This document shows, piece by piece, positions 34,467 to 45,266 of a stretch of DNA of 64,000 nt. Every line of letters starts with the position of its first letter. Position 1 is the stretch's first letter. A program made the position numbers and the translations under genes. Source of the stretch: Bedellia somnulentella (taxonomy: Eukaryota > Arthropoda > Insecta > Lepidoptera > Bedelliidae); contig OY755173.1 of the NCBI GenBank assembly GCA_963576735.1, positions 7,162,873-7,226,872 on the forward strand, in the 5' to 3' direction. The notes beneath the pieces were generated by a model. It was not told the origin of the DNA and did not search any database. It worked only from the letters and a program-made list of their open reading frames with translations.

Positions 34467-35663
34467 GTATTTTACGCAGTAAATTTAATATATTTTGTAA
34501 GGACAATTTTTATTTTATTATCGGAGCTTTTATTACTACCCATTTATTATATCAATTTTTTACACAGGTATTAAATAAGTCCTTTGTCAATACTAAATAA
34601 GTCACAATTTATACAGCATTGTTAACAATACAGTTTTGTTTAAAATTCGCTAATAATAGGAAGTCCAGAAGACAATTTTTTATTGTTTGTTTAATATAAT
34701 GATACTTTAATTGTTGTTAATAAAAGCAGTAAAATAAAAAAAGAATCTATCAAAAATTTTTTTAATTGATTCATTTATTTTGCGGCTCATATTGTACCTC
34801 AGCTACAAAACCAATAAGTCAAACTCGCTGTTTTTGTCGAATGTTCTACATTTATACATGTCAAAATGTTAAAGTGCAATTGTACGCAAAAATTAACAGG
34901 AAGTGTCGCAAACGCGCTACTGCAGCACATTTTATTTGGCGTCAGCACTAAAAATTTGCGTCAGGCCAAATGCCAAATTTACGTTAGCGGATAGTATGAA
35001 AGGTTTTTACACTAATTGGTTCCGTTTTGTAAGGACTGTTATAGATAAAATATACGATGTGAATTGTTTTTCGTTTACATGTTGATTGATTGCTGCGCCA
35101 CTCTTCTACGATTGATTAAGACTATGCGAGGCTCAATATGCTGATTAAGAAATTCAGCGATTTTGTTACTTTTGTAGCACAAATAATTACTATAAAATGT
35201 GTGCAATAATTAAATTACAGTCAAAACTTATTATTTATTATTTGCTTTACAAGAAAAAGAATCAAATCATAAAATAAATCGCAGCCAAAAATAAAAACAT
35301 GGATCATTTATTTCGCGCGCATTGCATAAATGACGCCAGTAGTGTTGTGAAAAATTGTCAATTAAGCTAACTGCTAGAGTTTAGGACAATGAACTGGCCA
35401 CTCTATGCACTACACACCACACTAAGCTAGGGCCATTTCGGCTGGATACTCTGCCTAGTTTCCAATTTTATGGTGGTTGAGCAAGTGCAATGCTGCCCGC
35501 GGGTGCAACCCTATATTCGGATGTGTTAGTGCGGCTTCCGACTTCAGAGTTGTTTTTTATAAACAATTTTATTATTCCGTATTCATTGAAATTAAACGAA
35601 TGAAATTGAAATGAAATGAATAAATGATAATGAAATTGAAATCCATGACGTTACATTATAAAT
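34467..35663. other. AT-rich intron, nothing recognised
   Basis: Short frames near 34766-35085 have no domain. One copy of the GGTGGTTGAGC motif lies at 35462-35487. Confidence 0.4.
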
Positions 35664-35745
35664 ACATACATAAGTATACTCATGGTTATAAATCCCTAGA
35701 AGGGACAGCCAGAGCTAAGGAATTAAAAATTCCTCAGCCACATTA
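35664..35745 (-). mobile_element. TATG-tail SINE 3' fragment
   Basis: ATACTCATGGTTATAAATCC, AGCCAGAGCTAAGG and AAAATTCCTCAGCCACAT on the plus strand; only the 3' third is present. Confidence 0.8.
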
Positions 35746-36890
35746 TAAATCTAAATTGCGGTTTTTTCCGTAAGGGGATAAAGATACATGTTCCTTTGGA
35801 CACTTCGTCTTTTGAAAGCTATCGCTGTATTGTTTCCCGCACAATTATGGTTATTATAATAACAAAGAATAATATAAGTAGGTGAATATGTCTCATGATT
35901 GCGTACATAGAATAAACTTTAGGAATATCGATCAAAACTCTAAATTCTAATGGAACAAAACGCTCCGGATCGTAGCGATTGCATAAAAGGAAGGGGGGGG
36001 GACCACGACAACTTGTTTCTACTTTCGCTGGTCTCTGCACAAAAGTTACTAGATTAAAACTGCCAATTAGAGAACATTTAAGTCCAACTTGTTACTGAAT
36101 TCGCGTAATTATTCGATGAGCGATTACACAAAAGTAAAGACAAGGGGTTCTCTGATTAATCCTTAATTCAATGATAGCCGCTTAAAGCCCTCCTAATACT
36201 TCAATCTTTGAATTTCATATTGATGTACTGCTGTATAAATAATTCTATTGACCCAGTTAGAAGAAAGAAGTTTGAATTTAAAAAGTTATTGATTATTTAA
36301 AAACAATGTTCAATAAAACAAATACAGTAACTAGATTAATAAAGAAAAGAAAGAACTTTTTTTACGTTTCTCAATAAATAAGGATATGCAAGATAATTGA
36401 ATTTTCGATTGGTTGTTATTTCATAGTGATGGTTCATTAAAAATATATTTAGTTTAAAATCATTTCAAAAAGCACGAAATTTCGTAATCATCTTCCTAAT
36501 ATGAAACGCACTTTGGAAAACGTAGTGGCTTCTATCCCTAGCGAATTTCAATTTTATGGTGACTGAACAATTCCTAGTCGGCGAAAGATTTTGACTACGG
36601 AATACTTTCAGTTTCAAAACACTTCCAATGTTCCATTTGTGAACGTTTGGATAGCTACATATCATTGAGTCGTCTTAGTTTTCTGATATTCTAAGAGTTA
36701 CTGAAGATCAAAGGATTTGCCAACTTACTGGAATAGGCATTTTCCTTACATGTTATTAATATGATTCGGTTTGAAACTTGAGTTTAATATCTTTTGCCTA
36801 AAACGTGTTTATGTTCTGATACTTATTAAACCTCAGGTTCGCGTTTTAAGAAGATGAACAAATATTTTTTAAATATCTATTTTTCTTTAA

Positions 36891-37147
36891 ACATAACATA
36901 ACATAACCATAAACGTTCACGCCGAATATCCCCGAAGGGGTTGGCAGAGGTACTAATACTTCTGAACATCACGTGACTTTGTCACCTGGTGTTCAAAGTA
37001 CCCACGTTTTGCATAGACAGTGTACTCACGTGATAGGGGGCAGGCCTATCGCCGTTTTGTACGAATACACTGTCACATGACTAAGTACAACTCAGCCATG
37101 TGGGTTTCCTCACGATGTTTTCCCTCACCGTTAAAAACCATGATAAA
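36891..37147 (-). mobile_element. tRNA-headed SINE, copy B, head missing
   Basis: Starts on the plus strand with ACATAACATAACC (its (TTATGT)n-type tail in reverse), then ACGTTCACGCCGAATATCCC, GTACCCACGTTTTGC-type and TTTTCCCTCACCGTT blocks. It stops at AACCATGATAAATTC, where the copy at 61374 continues into the tRNA-like head. Confidence 0.85.
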
Positions 37148-37884
37148 TTCTTTAAAATTCTTTGAAATTATGTATTTTACAAAAATAAAGTGTTATATTA
37201 CTTGATTATAATCAATTGACTTTATTGCTCCTATCTAACATTCACAAATGCATATTTCCATTAAATTCAGGCGCCATTACAAAATTGCAACGCAATAAAC
37301 CACAGAAATACGACTAACATAAATTACAAGTAATAAGTTAGCTCAAAAGTTCATGAGTAGTGATTTTGACACAACGCTAGCACGTATGAAAATTATATCC
37401 ATATCGCAGGAATAATTCAGTCGCAAGGTGGCTGCAGTGGAATGTTCGGCAAGGTCCAATTTAATGGTGGTTGAGCACTTGCTGTGTCGCCGCCCCCGCC
37501 CTGGCCGCTCGCCCGCCGACAATATTAAAATTATTACACGCTTTACATAATCCGTCATTAAATTAATTCTGCATAGTTTTATACTTGTGGCTGTGATGGC
37601 ATTTTTATAATTACGTCTGACTCGGTAGTGTTGTGATGGATGCTTTCAGTTATTGGTTAGGTTAGAGTTTAAACAGTGTTAAACATCCCGAAAATTCATT
37701 ACGTACTTAAACTAAATGGAATTATACTTATTTGAATTTGCATAATAATTTTAGTAATGGTAACAGTAACGGTTTCATTTACTTTTTAATGTTTTATACT
37801 AAAGCCGTTTTGAAAGTTTTAGTCTTGAGATAATTAGGATTGCTATATTATTATTTTAATTTTCAAGACATAAGTATATATTAA

Positions 37885-37935
37885 AGCCATATTTTGATAA
37901 AGGGGCGGCAGAGTTCTTCTGAACATGATGACGTG
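37885..37935 (-). mobile_element. tRNA-headed SINE remnant
   Basis: AAAGGGGCGGCAGAGTTCTT and TTCTGAACATGATGACGTGG resemble the body blocks of the family. Very short. Confidence 0.35.
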
Positions 37936-38915
37936 GCATTTACCCTAAGTTTTATATAAAATCTTCACATTTTTAACACTACTTGTGACAAGTATATACA
38001 GTATTCTCCATATTGTAGTAGACTAAGAACCTCTGGATAGTATTTCGCTTCTAATTGTAAAAGCGTAGCGAAAAGTTTGAGTGATTAAAGTGTCTAACCT
38101 TTATACCACCAAGTAAATCTTTTAAGTGTTATCATGCAAGTTCGTATATGCAACTATACATATATTTGTTAACCTGGGCTATTTAATTTTTATCAGCATT
38201 TACGCACTTACTATCATACACGCTGATACGACATTGAATTTGTAAAAAAAACATTGTACAAAAAAACCACGTAGCGAATTCTAGGGATTCTATTGTATGC
38301 AAATATACTATACTTCTAATAAACTGAGCACACATTTTCTTGATCCCAAGAAAACCCAACAATTCAGGTGGTCATGCCCAAACTGCTACTCGGCAGCCAA
38401 ATGCTAATTTTATGGTGGTTGGGTTACTGTGCTCTCGATCTGTCCTCTGCAGTATTGCCAATCGAGCAATACGCCTTAATAAAACACACAACTATTTGGC
38501 GACAAGGGTTCAGAGTTCTCGAAAGGCAATGTTGAAGTTTATTCAAAATTTGCTTACAAACATCGCTATGCAAGTAGAGTTATATTTAAAACGATAGTTT
38601 CAAGACTATTCACCTAAAGATAAATCAAATGTTATTAAATTAATATATCTAACGTGTATGACTACTTTTAGAGTGATGGAATTTCTAGAGCATGGGATTT
38701 TCGCAGTATAGACATAATAATATTATATATACAGCATACACAATTCAAAGTAGTTTCAGGTTCTAAAACCATACCTATGATGCAAAAAATAAATACTTTA
38801 CCTATACTACCTTACCTCCACTTACTAAGGAACTCAAATCAGTTTCGCGTTGCCATCTACGTGCCTTGGAGTTTTAGATTTTTCATTTTGTTACAGATTA
38901 GCATCTACATCTATA

Positions 38916-39125
38916 TCTACACTAATATTATAAAGAGGAAAACTTTGTTTGTTTGGTTGTAATGAATAGGCTCAAAAACAGCTTGACCGATTTTTAAAAT
39001 TCTACCATTCGAAAGCTACATTATTCACGAGTAACATAGACTATATTTTATTTTGAAAAAAATAGGGTTCCGTAAGATATTTGGATTTTTCGGACACAAA
39101 CTGAAAAAAATCTACCAAAGAAGTT
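38916..39125 (+). mobile_element. Helitron-like 5' end
   Basis: TCTACACTAATATTATAAAG directly after an A, then AGGAAAACTTTGTTTGTTTG, a GAATAGGCTCAAAAACAGC block, ACCATTCGAAAGCTACATTA and GGGTTCCGTAAGATATTTGG, an order that I recognise from lepidopteran Helitron-type repeats. No CTAG end was found before the LINE fragment at 39171. Confidence 0.55.
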
Positions 39126-39170
39126 ACTTATTTTGCGTACTTAGTGTGTGTTTAGATGCAACGCAGCATT

Positions 39171-39457
39171 AAGATATGAATAGAGAGGATGAATGATTGT
39201 AAATTAGTGAAAGAGAGTTATAGAGCCAATGTGGAGGATAATGGAAGTAGAGAACGGATGACACATTTAGATCAAAAAGATAATGTGCTTAAAAAGGCAG
39301 GTGTCCGAAGGGGAAGAATAGAATAGCATATATGAAAAGATTGATGAATGTAGACGAAGTTCGAGAGGTTTGCCAGGATCGTATAAAGGGGCGATCGATA
39401 GTGTCTGCCTACCCCAATGGAAACTAACGACGTGAGTATATGTGTGTATGTATGAAA
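39171..39457 (+). mobile_element. Decayed RTE-like LINE 3' fragment
   Basis: GAATAGAGAGGATGAATGAT, AGAGCCAATGTGGAGG, AAAAAGGCAGGTGTCCGAAG and GTCTGCCTACCCCAATGG match the copy at 13247, ending in GTGAGTATATGTG and a short TATG tail. Deletions and stops break every frame. Confidence 0.75.
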
Positions 39458-40519
39458 TATATACAATATATTTATACGTTTATTGGCAATCTTTGCATCT
39501 GATACTGAACTTACCAAATTCTCTGTGTAAAAATTTAAACGCTCCTTATTTTTTCACATTATACAAATATTGTGCCCCAAATTTGGATGATAACTGAAAT
39601 CAGTTTACTGTTTATTCGATGGCTTTACTAGTATTTGCATAGTATTTTCCAATTTGTCATTTAATATAAATAAACTATTATTTGTGTTATGTTTTTGAAT
39701 AAAAGGAATGCAATGTAAAAGTACAGTAAATCATTTACAGATATAAAACCACTGACTTCACTGTTTCATTTGAAAATGATACTCCCGCAGTTATACTGCA
39801 GATAAATAATGGATCGTATCCGCAAACTTTTAAAATCAAAACTTTACCGCTCGAAAATTTAGTAAGAAAAATATCAGTGGAAATAAAGTGTAATAGAAAA
39901 CTTTGTTTTCTTATAACTAAAAGCTGATTAATGATAAAAACAGCACAGAGTGGGCATGCAGTCGTTACTTTTCATTACAGTTTCGAAGTTAACTGCGGGA
40001 TGCCTGACCCGGCTCAGCACAGATTGGAAAAGTTAACAGGGAAACAAGTCGAAAATCGACTTTAAAAGCGTACACCAACATTCGGTTTTGGAGCCACAAT
40101 TCGTCTGCTTCGAAGCAAGTTTAATTTGCAATGTATCCCACAATAAGCCACTTGCGATTGCCCTCTTTGTTTATAATTAGTATTAATAGACAGTTTACGA
40201 AATACCATTATAAAAGTTTTCAGTTTAATGTGGGTCAAACTGTAATTAATTAATGGGGAGCAAGAGGCATGTTATTGACGCTAATTTAAGCTATTGAGAT
40301 GGTGCGGCTGAGCTGACGACGATTAAACATGTTTGATGAGGAATTCTCGTAAATAAGGCGACTTCCAACACGGTTTAGGGTTTATGTTAGATCTTATTTC
40401 TGGTATAATTCTAAATTTTACTAAGCGTTAAACACTTTTTCTATCACTACTCGTTGTTATCAGTTGTATTTTATTGGTCTAGGGTATATGGTCGTCCTAT
40501 GATAAACTGACACCGTGAA
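39458..40519. other. AT-rich intron, nothing recognised
   Basis: 39950-40340 is more mixed in base composition than its surroundings. No exon was seen. Confidence 0.4.
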
Positions 40520-40840
40520 GCCTCAGCTTGGATTGAATTGTTTCATTGCTTCCCACAGGTGGCGTATAAGGCGAGTCAGAGTACAGAGCATTATGACTGA
40601 AGACCCAACACTGTCAATTTTTAATTTCAATTGCGAGATTCTGACTACCCCGTTTTGGGATTTATAGCCGTGAGAATAGGTAGGCAGGATTTGGCCATAG
40701 TCCACCACGCTGGCCAATTGCGGGTTGGCGGACCAATTGCCAAATAATCTCTTAAAAAACCTCCGACCCCTTAGTCACCATATACAAAAGTTAAGGGAAG
40801 ATATGGGATCATCCTATTCTTAACCAAGTCAAATATTTTT
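40520..40840. repeat. Composite of SINE-like fragments in opposite orientations
   Basis: 40520-40675 is a plus-oriented variant ending CTGACTACCCC..GGGATTTATAGCCGTGAG. 40680-40735 has GGCCATAGTCCACCACGCTG and TGCGGGTTGGCGGACC, a known-looking dispersed repeat. 40736-40840 runs in reverse with AAAAAACCTCCGACCCCTTA and TCACC, the SINE's head region. Probably sequential insertions. Confidence 0.5.
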
Positions 40841-41508
40841 ATCAACAAGTTAATCAAAAACAATTATTTACAAGAGTATATATATTTTAATCTACTTACT
40901 TTTATAATTCTGTATAAAACAAGAAAAGCATAAGCAATATTACAGAGATGTGAATAAAGCTCTTGAAAGCTCCCCTACATTAGCAAGTTCGAGGGGAGCC
41001 AGGCGCAAGCTGCAAACAACTCTGCTGAACATGCTTCTTGCATGTATTTAAGGCAAACATTCGACATGTTTTAAGAAGCCAACGTAAACATAGAAACAAG
41101 ATACTAAATACTCAAGTTTCTTGTCGAGTCAAATATCTCGGTACGACAAACAAGAGGCAACGTCTCTGACGCAATTGAACATTTTCCTGTGGCTCTCACT
41201 CATTTCGGGAACGACTCTTATCGTCTCACTTTTATAGACTGCGAATCAAATAGCTTCGACGTACAAAACGAACCCTTCTATTGTAAGGAAGTGTTTAGTG
41301 AAAGTGCCGTGGACATTCTTTGTGCCAACCGAAATGGGTTAGCTACTTTGGCCGACCTTCCGCGTGACGTCCATTTAGTAATGGCGGAGAAAAAATATTG
41401 GTCGTGTTATTATGATTGGAATTTTCAATTATTTGATTAGGGTTCTACTGAAGGGTAGGGTTTTATGTGATATTAAATTTAAAAGATTCACAAATTTTTC
41501 ATGTTTAA

Positions 41509-42843
41509 CCCTAGACACCTAACGTTTGCTCGCCCTCTATAAACCCTATCCATACGTCGATGCGACGAGCATTTTTTTAAAGTGCTTTATTTTAGTGACA
41601 TAATGTCATATACTGTAATATTTATTATTGATTATATGAACCAACTACTTTTCTTTAAAATAAAACAATCAACTTGTAGGTTGCTGTTATTATATTGATT
41701 TCTTTAGTCTTTAAGTGAGGCACTATTATGAGTTTAGTTCAGACATTAGGTACTATAAAAACTAAAATTATAAAAACAATATTAAAAAAACATTTTTTCT
41801 TTGGTCAATCTTAAAAAATACTATTTTACTATTTAGAAAAAAAATAAAAACTATTTTTTTTTTATGCACATCTCCTGCAGAAATCAACCTTATGTTTACC
41901 GAAAATTACAGTGTTACATTTTGTGCACAATGACTTCACCATGCGTCGTTTTGTTGGAATATATCACCACAGACTTTTCTTTTTCTATTATTTGGTGCTT
42001 CTGCCAATTCCAAATCACTCCCAGGGTATTACTGACCTTGATCTTGAGATTCATTCTTCAAATGATATCTTTATGTGCGACGAAATAGCAAGAATTTTCA
42101 GTCTGATTTTCAGCCACAGTTCAACAAGCTGCGAATGAAAAATTCTTTATCAAATCACGCTATGTAATTTTTTTTCGTCCTGTAAAGAGGTGTTATGACA
42201 TACTTATGTACTTTTTGATAGATGCTATATTCATCATCCCATAAAAAATTCACGTTTGCCATCGATTTGTTTCTCTGTTGCGTGACATAACTGATCACAT
42301 TTGCTCAAATGGGTCTCCCACACCTTTAGTACCATTGTAAAATTCAATGATGCATGGCTTCTTTTGTGGGATTGACAGCAGCTTCTACATCACAAAATGA
42401 TAGCATGTAAACTATCGAATATGGCTTAGGTTTGTACGATAGAAATATAAAGGCCTTTTCTGACTGATTGTCACTTTAAACATCATCTTCTTTAAAATTT
42501 TCTTCATTTTCGCTACTTAACAAGTCTTCCTACGGATTGCTGTCTTCCTTTTCTAATAACAAACACGTTATTCTTGCATCTAGGACTACAAAAACTGCAA
42601 AAATGTGTAAACTTAAGCTGTGAAAATATATACACAAAGCCTAACCATTCGTCGAAACGACGAACATTATTGGAATATCTCGTAAAATAGTGAACTAACC
42701 TGCTGGATACGGTTGCCTACCAGAAGAGGTCGACGAACACTGAGTTAGCTATAAACGTTGTCATTATAGCTGTAAGCGCAGAAAAGAGACAATTAATATT
42801 CTGTCGTGTACTCGTCGCATCGACGAAGGTTAGGTGTCTAGGG
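41509..42843. mobile_element. piggyBac-like element with TTAA duplication
   Basis: Left end CCCTAGACACCTAACGTTTG follows TTAA (41505-41508); right end reads, reversed, CCCTAGACACCTAACCTTCG and is followed by TTAA (42844-42847). The inner repeat ACGTCGATGCGACGAGC is also mirrored near the right end as CTCGTCGCATCGACGA. The CCCTAGA start and TTAA target are hallmarks of piggyBac. At 1335 bases it is shorter than an autonomous element and holds only part of a transposase. Confidence 0.9.
41862..42480 (-). pseudogene. piggyBac transposase, C-terminal remnant
   Basis: The transposase would cut and paste the element at TTAA. On the minus strand, around 42360-42240, the sequence reads KPCIIEFYNGTKGVGDPFEQM and, after a stop, an RNRETNRW segment and IFYGMMNIASI; these correspond to the KP..I..YN.TKGG.D..DQM and R.TRRWP..FY.MLNIA segments of the family. 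At 41930-41865 it ends with SLCTKCNTVIF and DFCRRCA-stop, the cysteine-rich C-terminal finger. Several stops and at least one frameshift lie between, and the N-terminal half with most of the catalytic Asp residues is missing. The 74- and 75-codon plus-strand frames here are its shadow. Confidence 0.8.
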
Positions 42844-42983
42844 TTAAGATAGTAATTATTAATACCAAAAATGAAAACTCAGTATAACAGAAATGTTATT
42901 ACTACTGTTATGATTAAATATTAAATTATTGTGAAGTTTATGAAATAAACCCCGTTTTAATTTTTTTCCAATTTTGTTCACAG

Positions 42984-43065
42984 AAAGCCTTCGGGATTAC
43001 TTCAACAAATTTGGAGAAATCACAGAAGTAATGATCATGAAGGATCCAACAACGAGACGGTCTAG
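42984..43065 (+). CDS. Rbp6: Internal coding exon of a Musashi/Rbp6-type RNA-binding protein (part of RRM1)
   Basis: Musashi-family proteins bind UAG-containing RNA through two RRM domains and control mRNA translation and stability in the cytoplasm. The exon is 82 bases, preceded by a pyrimidine-rich tract ending in CAG and followed by the donor GTAAGT. It reads with two bases completing a Glu codon, then 26 codons, then AG of an Arg codon. The peptide includes [15 protein letters not shown] and, three residues later, KDPTTRRSR, matching the middle of Musashi RRM1 (helix 1, strand 2 and the loop before RNP1). RNP2 (MFIGGL-type) must lie on an upstream exon, and RNP1 (GFGFVTF-type) must begin the next exon; I found neither here. 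The wording is closer to Rbp6 and vertebrate Musashi than to fly msi, as I remember those sequences. Family assignment is strong; Rbp6 versus msi is less certain. Confidence 0.88.
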
Positions 43066-43456
43066 GTAAGTACTGTTTACCTTTTCATTTATTATAGGAT
43101 AAAGGAATAATAAAACATTCGGGCTACAGAACAAGCCTTACATAATTTTGTACGAAATAAAAAAATAAAATCATTAGTTGAAAATCCATATTATGTTGGA
43201 ATTGATAGTTTCCATAATATTACTATTTGAATACATTCTACAAATTCATTCTAATTAAATAGTTTCTAATTTTAAATGGAAATTTCAATGATTTCTGAAT
43301 AGTAACAAAACAATGCTAAATGTTTCGTAACAACGGCTAAATATATAACAAAGCTTGCATCCAATTAAAATATACTGACATTTTAAGGGTGTAACTTTAC
43401 GAAGTAACTTGAAATGTGGCGAGAATTAAAATAGACTGACACGGTAGTTGGGTTCG

Positions 43457-43515
43457 TGGAGTCGCGGCGGAGGCGGGAGCGGGAGCGGGAGCGAGGGCGG
43501 GGGCAGGCGCGGGTC
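43457..43515 (+). repeat. G-rich (GGGAGC)n tract in intron
   Basis: GCGGAGGCGGGAGCGGGAGC and following GGGAGCGAGGGCGGGGGC steps, a sharp contrast with the AT-rich surroundings, about 390 bases after the Rbp6-type exon. It could form G-quadruplexes in the transcript. Confidence 0.8.
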
Positions 43516-44551
43516 AAAACTGCGCTCAAAGTTAGCAGATTTCGAATAGTTTTCCACACGATTTTACGTTTTGTTAATAGTTCAGACTACATGGTAATGA
43601 TTTAGTTTTATCCTATTACAAATTAGTGAGTGAAGTGTGAACGCATTTCAGTTAACTTGTTTTAGGTATTTGTGATTTGAACAATTATTTTATATTATTA
43701 CCGGGCTTTCGTACCTAAAATTTATCTGTCTGCTTAAATACTTCACATTTATGCTTGATTTCAATCGATGTTTAATAAAACTTTACTTGGACTTAAAAGC
43801 ATAATTTACGTCATATCTGTAAGAGAATATGACCTCGCATAATAAATGAAAACATATGTGCTCGAAAAGACTACAATCAAAGTTGTAAATTGACTACCGC
43901 AACATTATGCGGACCTATTAAGTATCAGAAAACACGCTATGTCCAGTTAAGGTACCGCAGTCGATATCATATTGATTAGCCATCGCACCGCACCTAGAAG
44001 ACCGGCTTAACGTCGCCAACCAAGAAATAAGTTGTCAAAGTGTCAAGCTAAAGTTGGTCTATAAACAGCCTCTCCTGTAGGGTAAATTGTCGGTTTCACA
44101 ACTCAATATTGCTCCTGAAGCCTTCCATCCTGAAATAATATCCCAAGGAGATATTGAAAATAGCTCATGATTCAATGCGACTGACTGAGTAGCTTAAATT
44201 AGCAATATAGTAACATGATACCGATTGAATTCGCCTTTGTAGATATCGTATTTTGGCGGTACAATCTGATTTTAATCGTGACAATTTAAGAGAAATCACT
44301 TCGCTTGGGTTAAGAGAATTAAAAAATAATTATTTGGAAAATTTATTGGTTTTTTTTCCTGCAAAACTGTCTTCTTGGAGCGCGATGGAGACAACTGAAG
44401 CTTAGACCGAAAACACCTTACAATTACACTAAATCAACAATACTGAGTTCCCTGATTCCTTCTACAAAACTTAACCGATTCAACTTTCAATAAATTATAA
44501 AAAACTTTATAAAGACACTGTAAATGGTCCTATTTTTTTTTTAATAATAGT
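43516..44551. other. Intron, no gene seen
   Basis: AT-rich apart from 43910-44110, which is more mixed. No exon with splice signals was found. Confidence 0.4.
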
Positions 44552-44559
44552 AAAAATTA

Positions 44560-44810
44560 CATACATAGATACATATACTCACGGCTATAAATCCCTTAAC
44601 GGGGTAGCCAGAGCTTTGAAATGAAAAATTCCTCAGCCACTGTTGGAAAGTTGATTGGGGAAAAGATGGTAATAATAAATGTTTTGGTGACGGGTCTCCA
44701 ACCACATCGCCCAAAAATCACTTAATAAGCCCCTATACCCTTAGTCGCCTCTTACGATCACCCACGGGTAGATATGGGGTAGTGTTATACTAAGCCGACA
44801 CTCCACGGCA
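44560..44810 (-). mobile_element. TATG-tail SINE, full length, 8-base TSD
   Basis: AAAAATTA at 44552-44559 and 44810-44817. Minus strand starts TGCCGTGGAGTGTCGGCTTA and ends GTGAGTATATGTATC-type tail. It shares the CCCGTGGGTGATCGTAAGAG head variant with the copy at 51015. Confidence 0.9.
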
Positions 44811-44878
44811 AAAATTAACTTACCGTGAAACCAATTTTCACTATTAAAATTTGAACTCAGCGGTAAATTTATCTATTA

Positions 44879-44932
44879 CTAATAAATAAAGATAATCCCC
44901 ACATGAGGTTTCATGAACAAAAAGATTTAAAT
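44879..44932 (+). mobile_element. 54-base 3' fragment of the tRNA-like retroposon, 15-base TSD
   Basis: TAAATTTATCTATTA flanks it at 44864-44878 and 44933-44947. The insert reads AATAAATAAAGATAATCCCC, ACATGAGG, TTTCATGAACAAAAAGATTT, AAAT. It fixes the family's 3' terminus as CATGA-A(C)AAAAAnATTTAAAT, independently of the larger insertions. Confidence 0.85.
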
Positions 44933-45197
44933 TAAATTTATCTATTATTAAAGTTTTGCAGCTTATTATTTATTTTTATAATACTCTGCTAGCATTATTT
45001 AGAGACTAAACTGCTAGTAAGTTTGCATGTAAAGATGGCTGGGTCGCTAAAAGGAATCAATCTATGATGTATGATTCGATGTATGATGTTGCAGCAGTTC
45101 GTTCATTGTCTTCAATGTGGGTTATATTATATATCTGAAATTTCATTTGCAGTCACAAGCAGTGCTAATTAGATGATATAAATAAATAAATTTTGCT

Positions 45198-45266
45198 CTC
45201 AGCGGGGATCGAACCTACAAACTCCGGACCGATAAGCTAGTCAACTATCCACTCGGCCCGTGGCTA
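45198..45266 (-). repeat. tRNA-like SINE head
   Basis: Minus strand: GGCCGAGTGGATAGTTGAC (A-box type) and TGTAGGTTCGATCCCCGC (B-box type). The ends do not pair as an acceptor stem, so it is more likely a SINE head than a tRNA gene. Confidence 0.5.

Larger units (their letters stand above)
35430..38430 (+). repeat. Four spaced copies of a CAATTTTATGGTGGTTGAGC motif
   Basis: Related copies at 35462-35487, 36549-36569, 37455-37480 and 38404-38428, each preceded by a CTGG/CTGC..CGGCA-like lead in varying form. They are 907-1086 bases apart, all on the plus strand. The surrounding kilobase does not align by eye, so this may be a decayed repeat family or shared regulatory sites. Confidence 0.5.
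1..42983 (+). other. Large intron upstream of the Rbp6-type exon
   Basis: Inferred as one intron, or an intron plus unseen small exons, because the only recognisable host exon begins at 42984 with an internal-phase acceptor. The content is AT-rich and dominated by the mobile elements listed separately. Short exons without strong homology could be missed. Confidence 0.5.

Noticed and set aside
41189..41440. 83-codon open frame just upstream of the piggyBac-like element
   Set aside because: No domain, no ATG at its start, no splice signals; probably chance.
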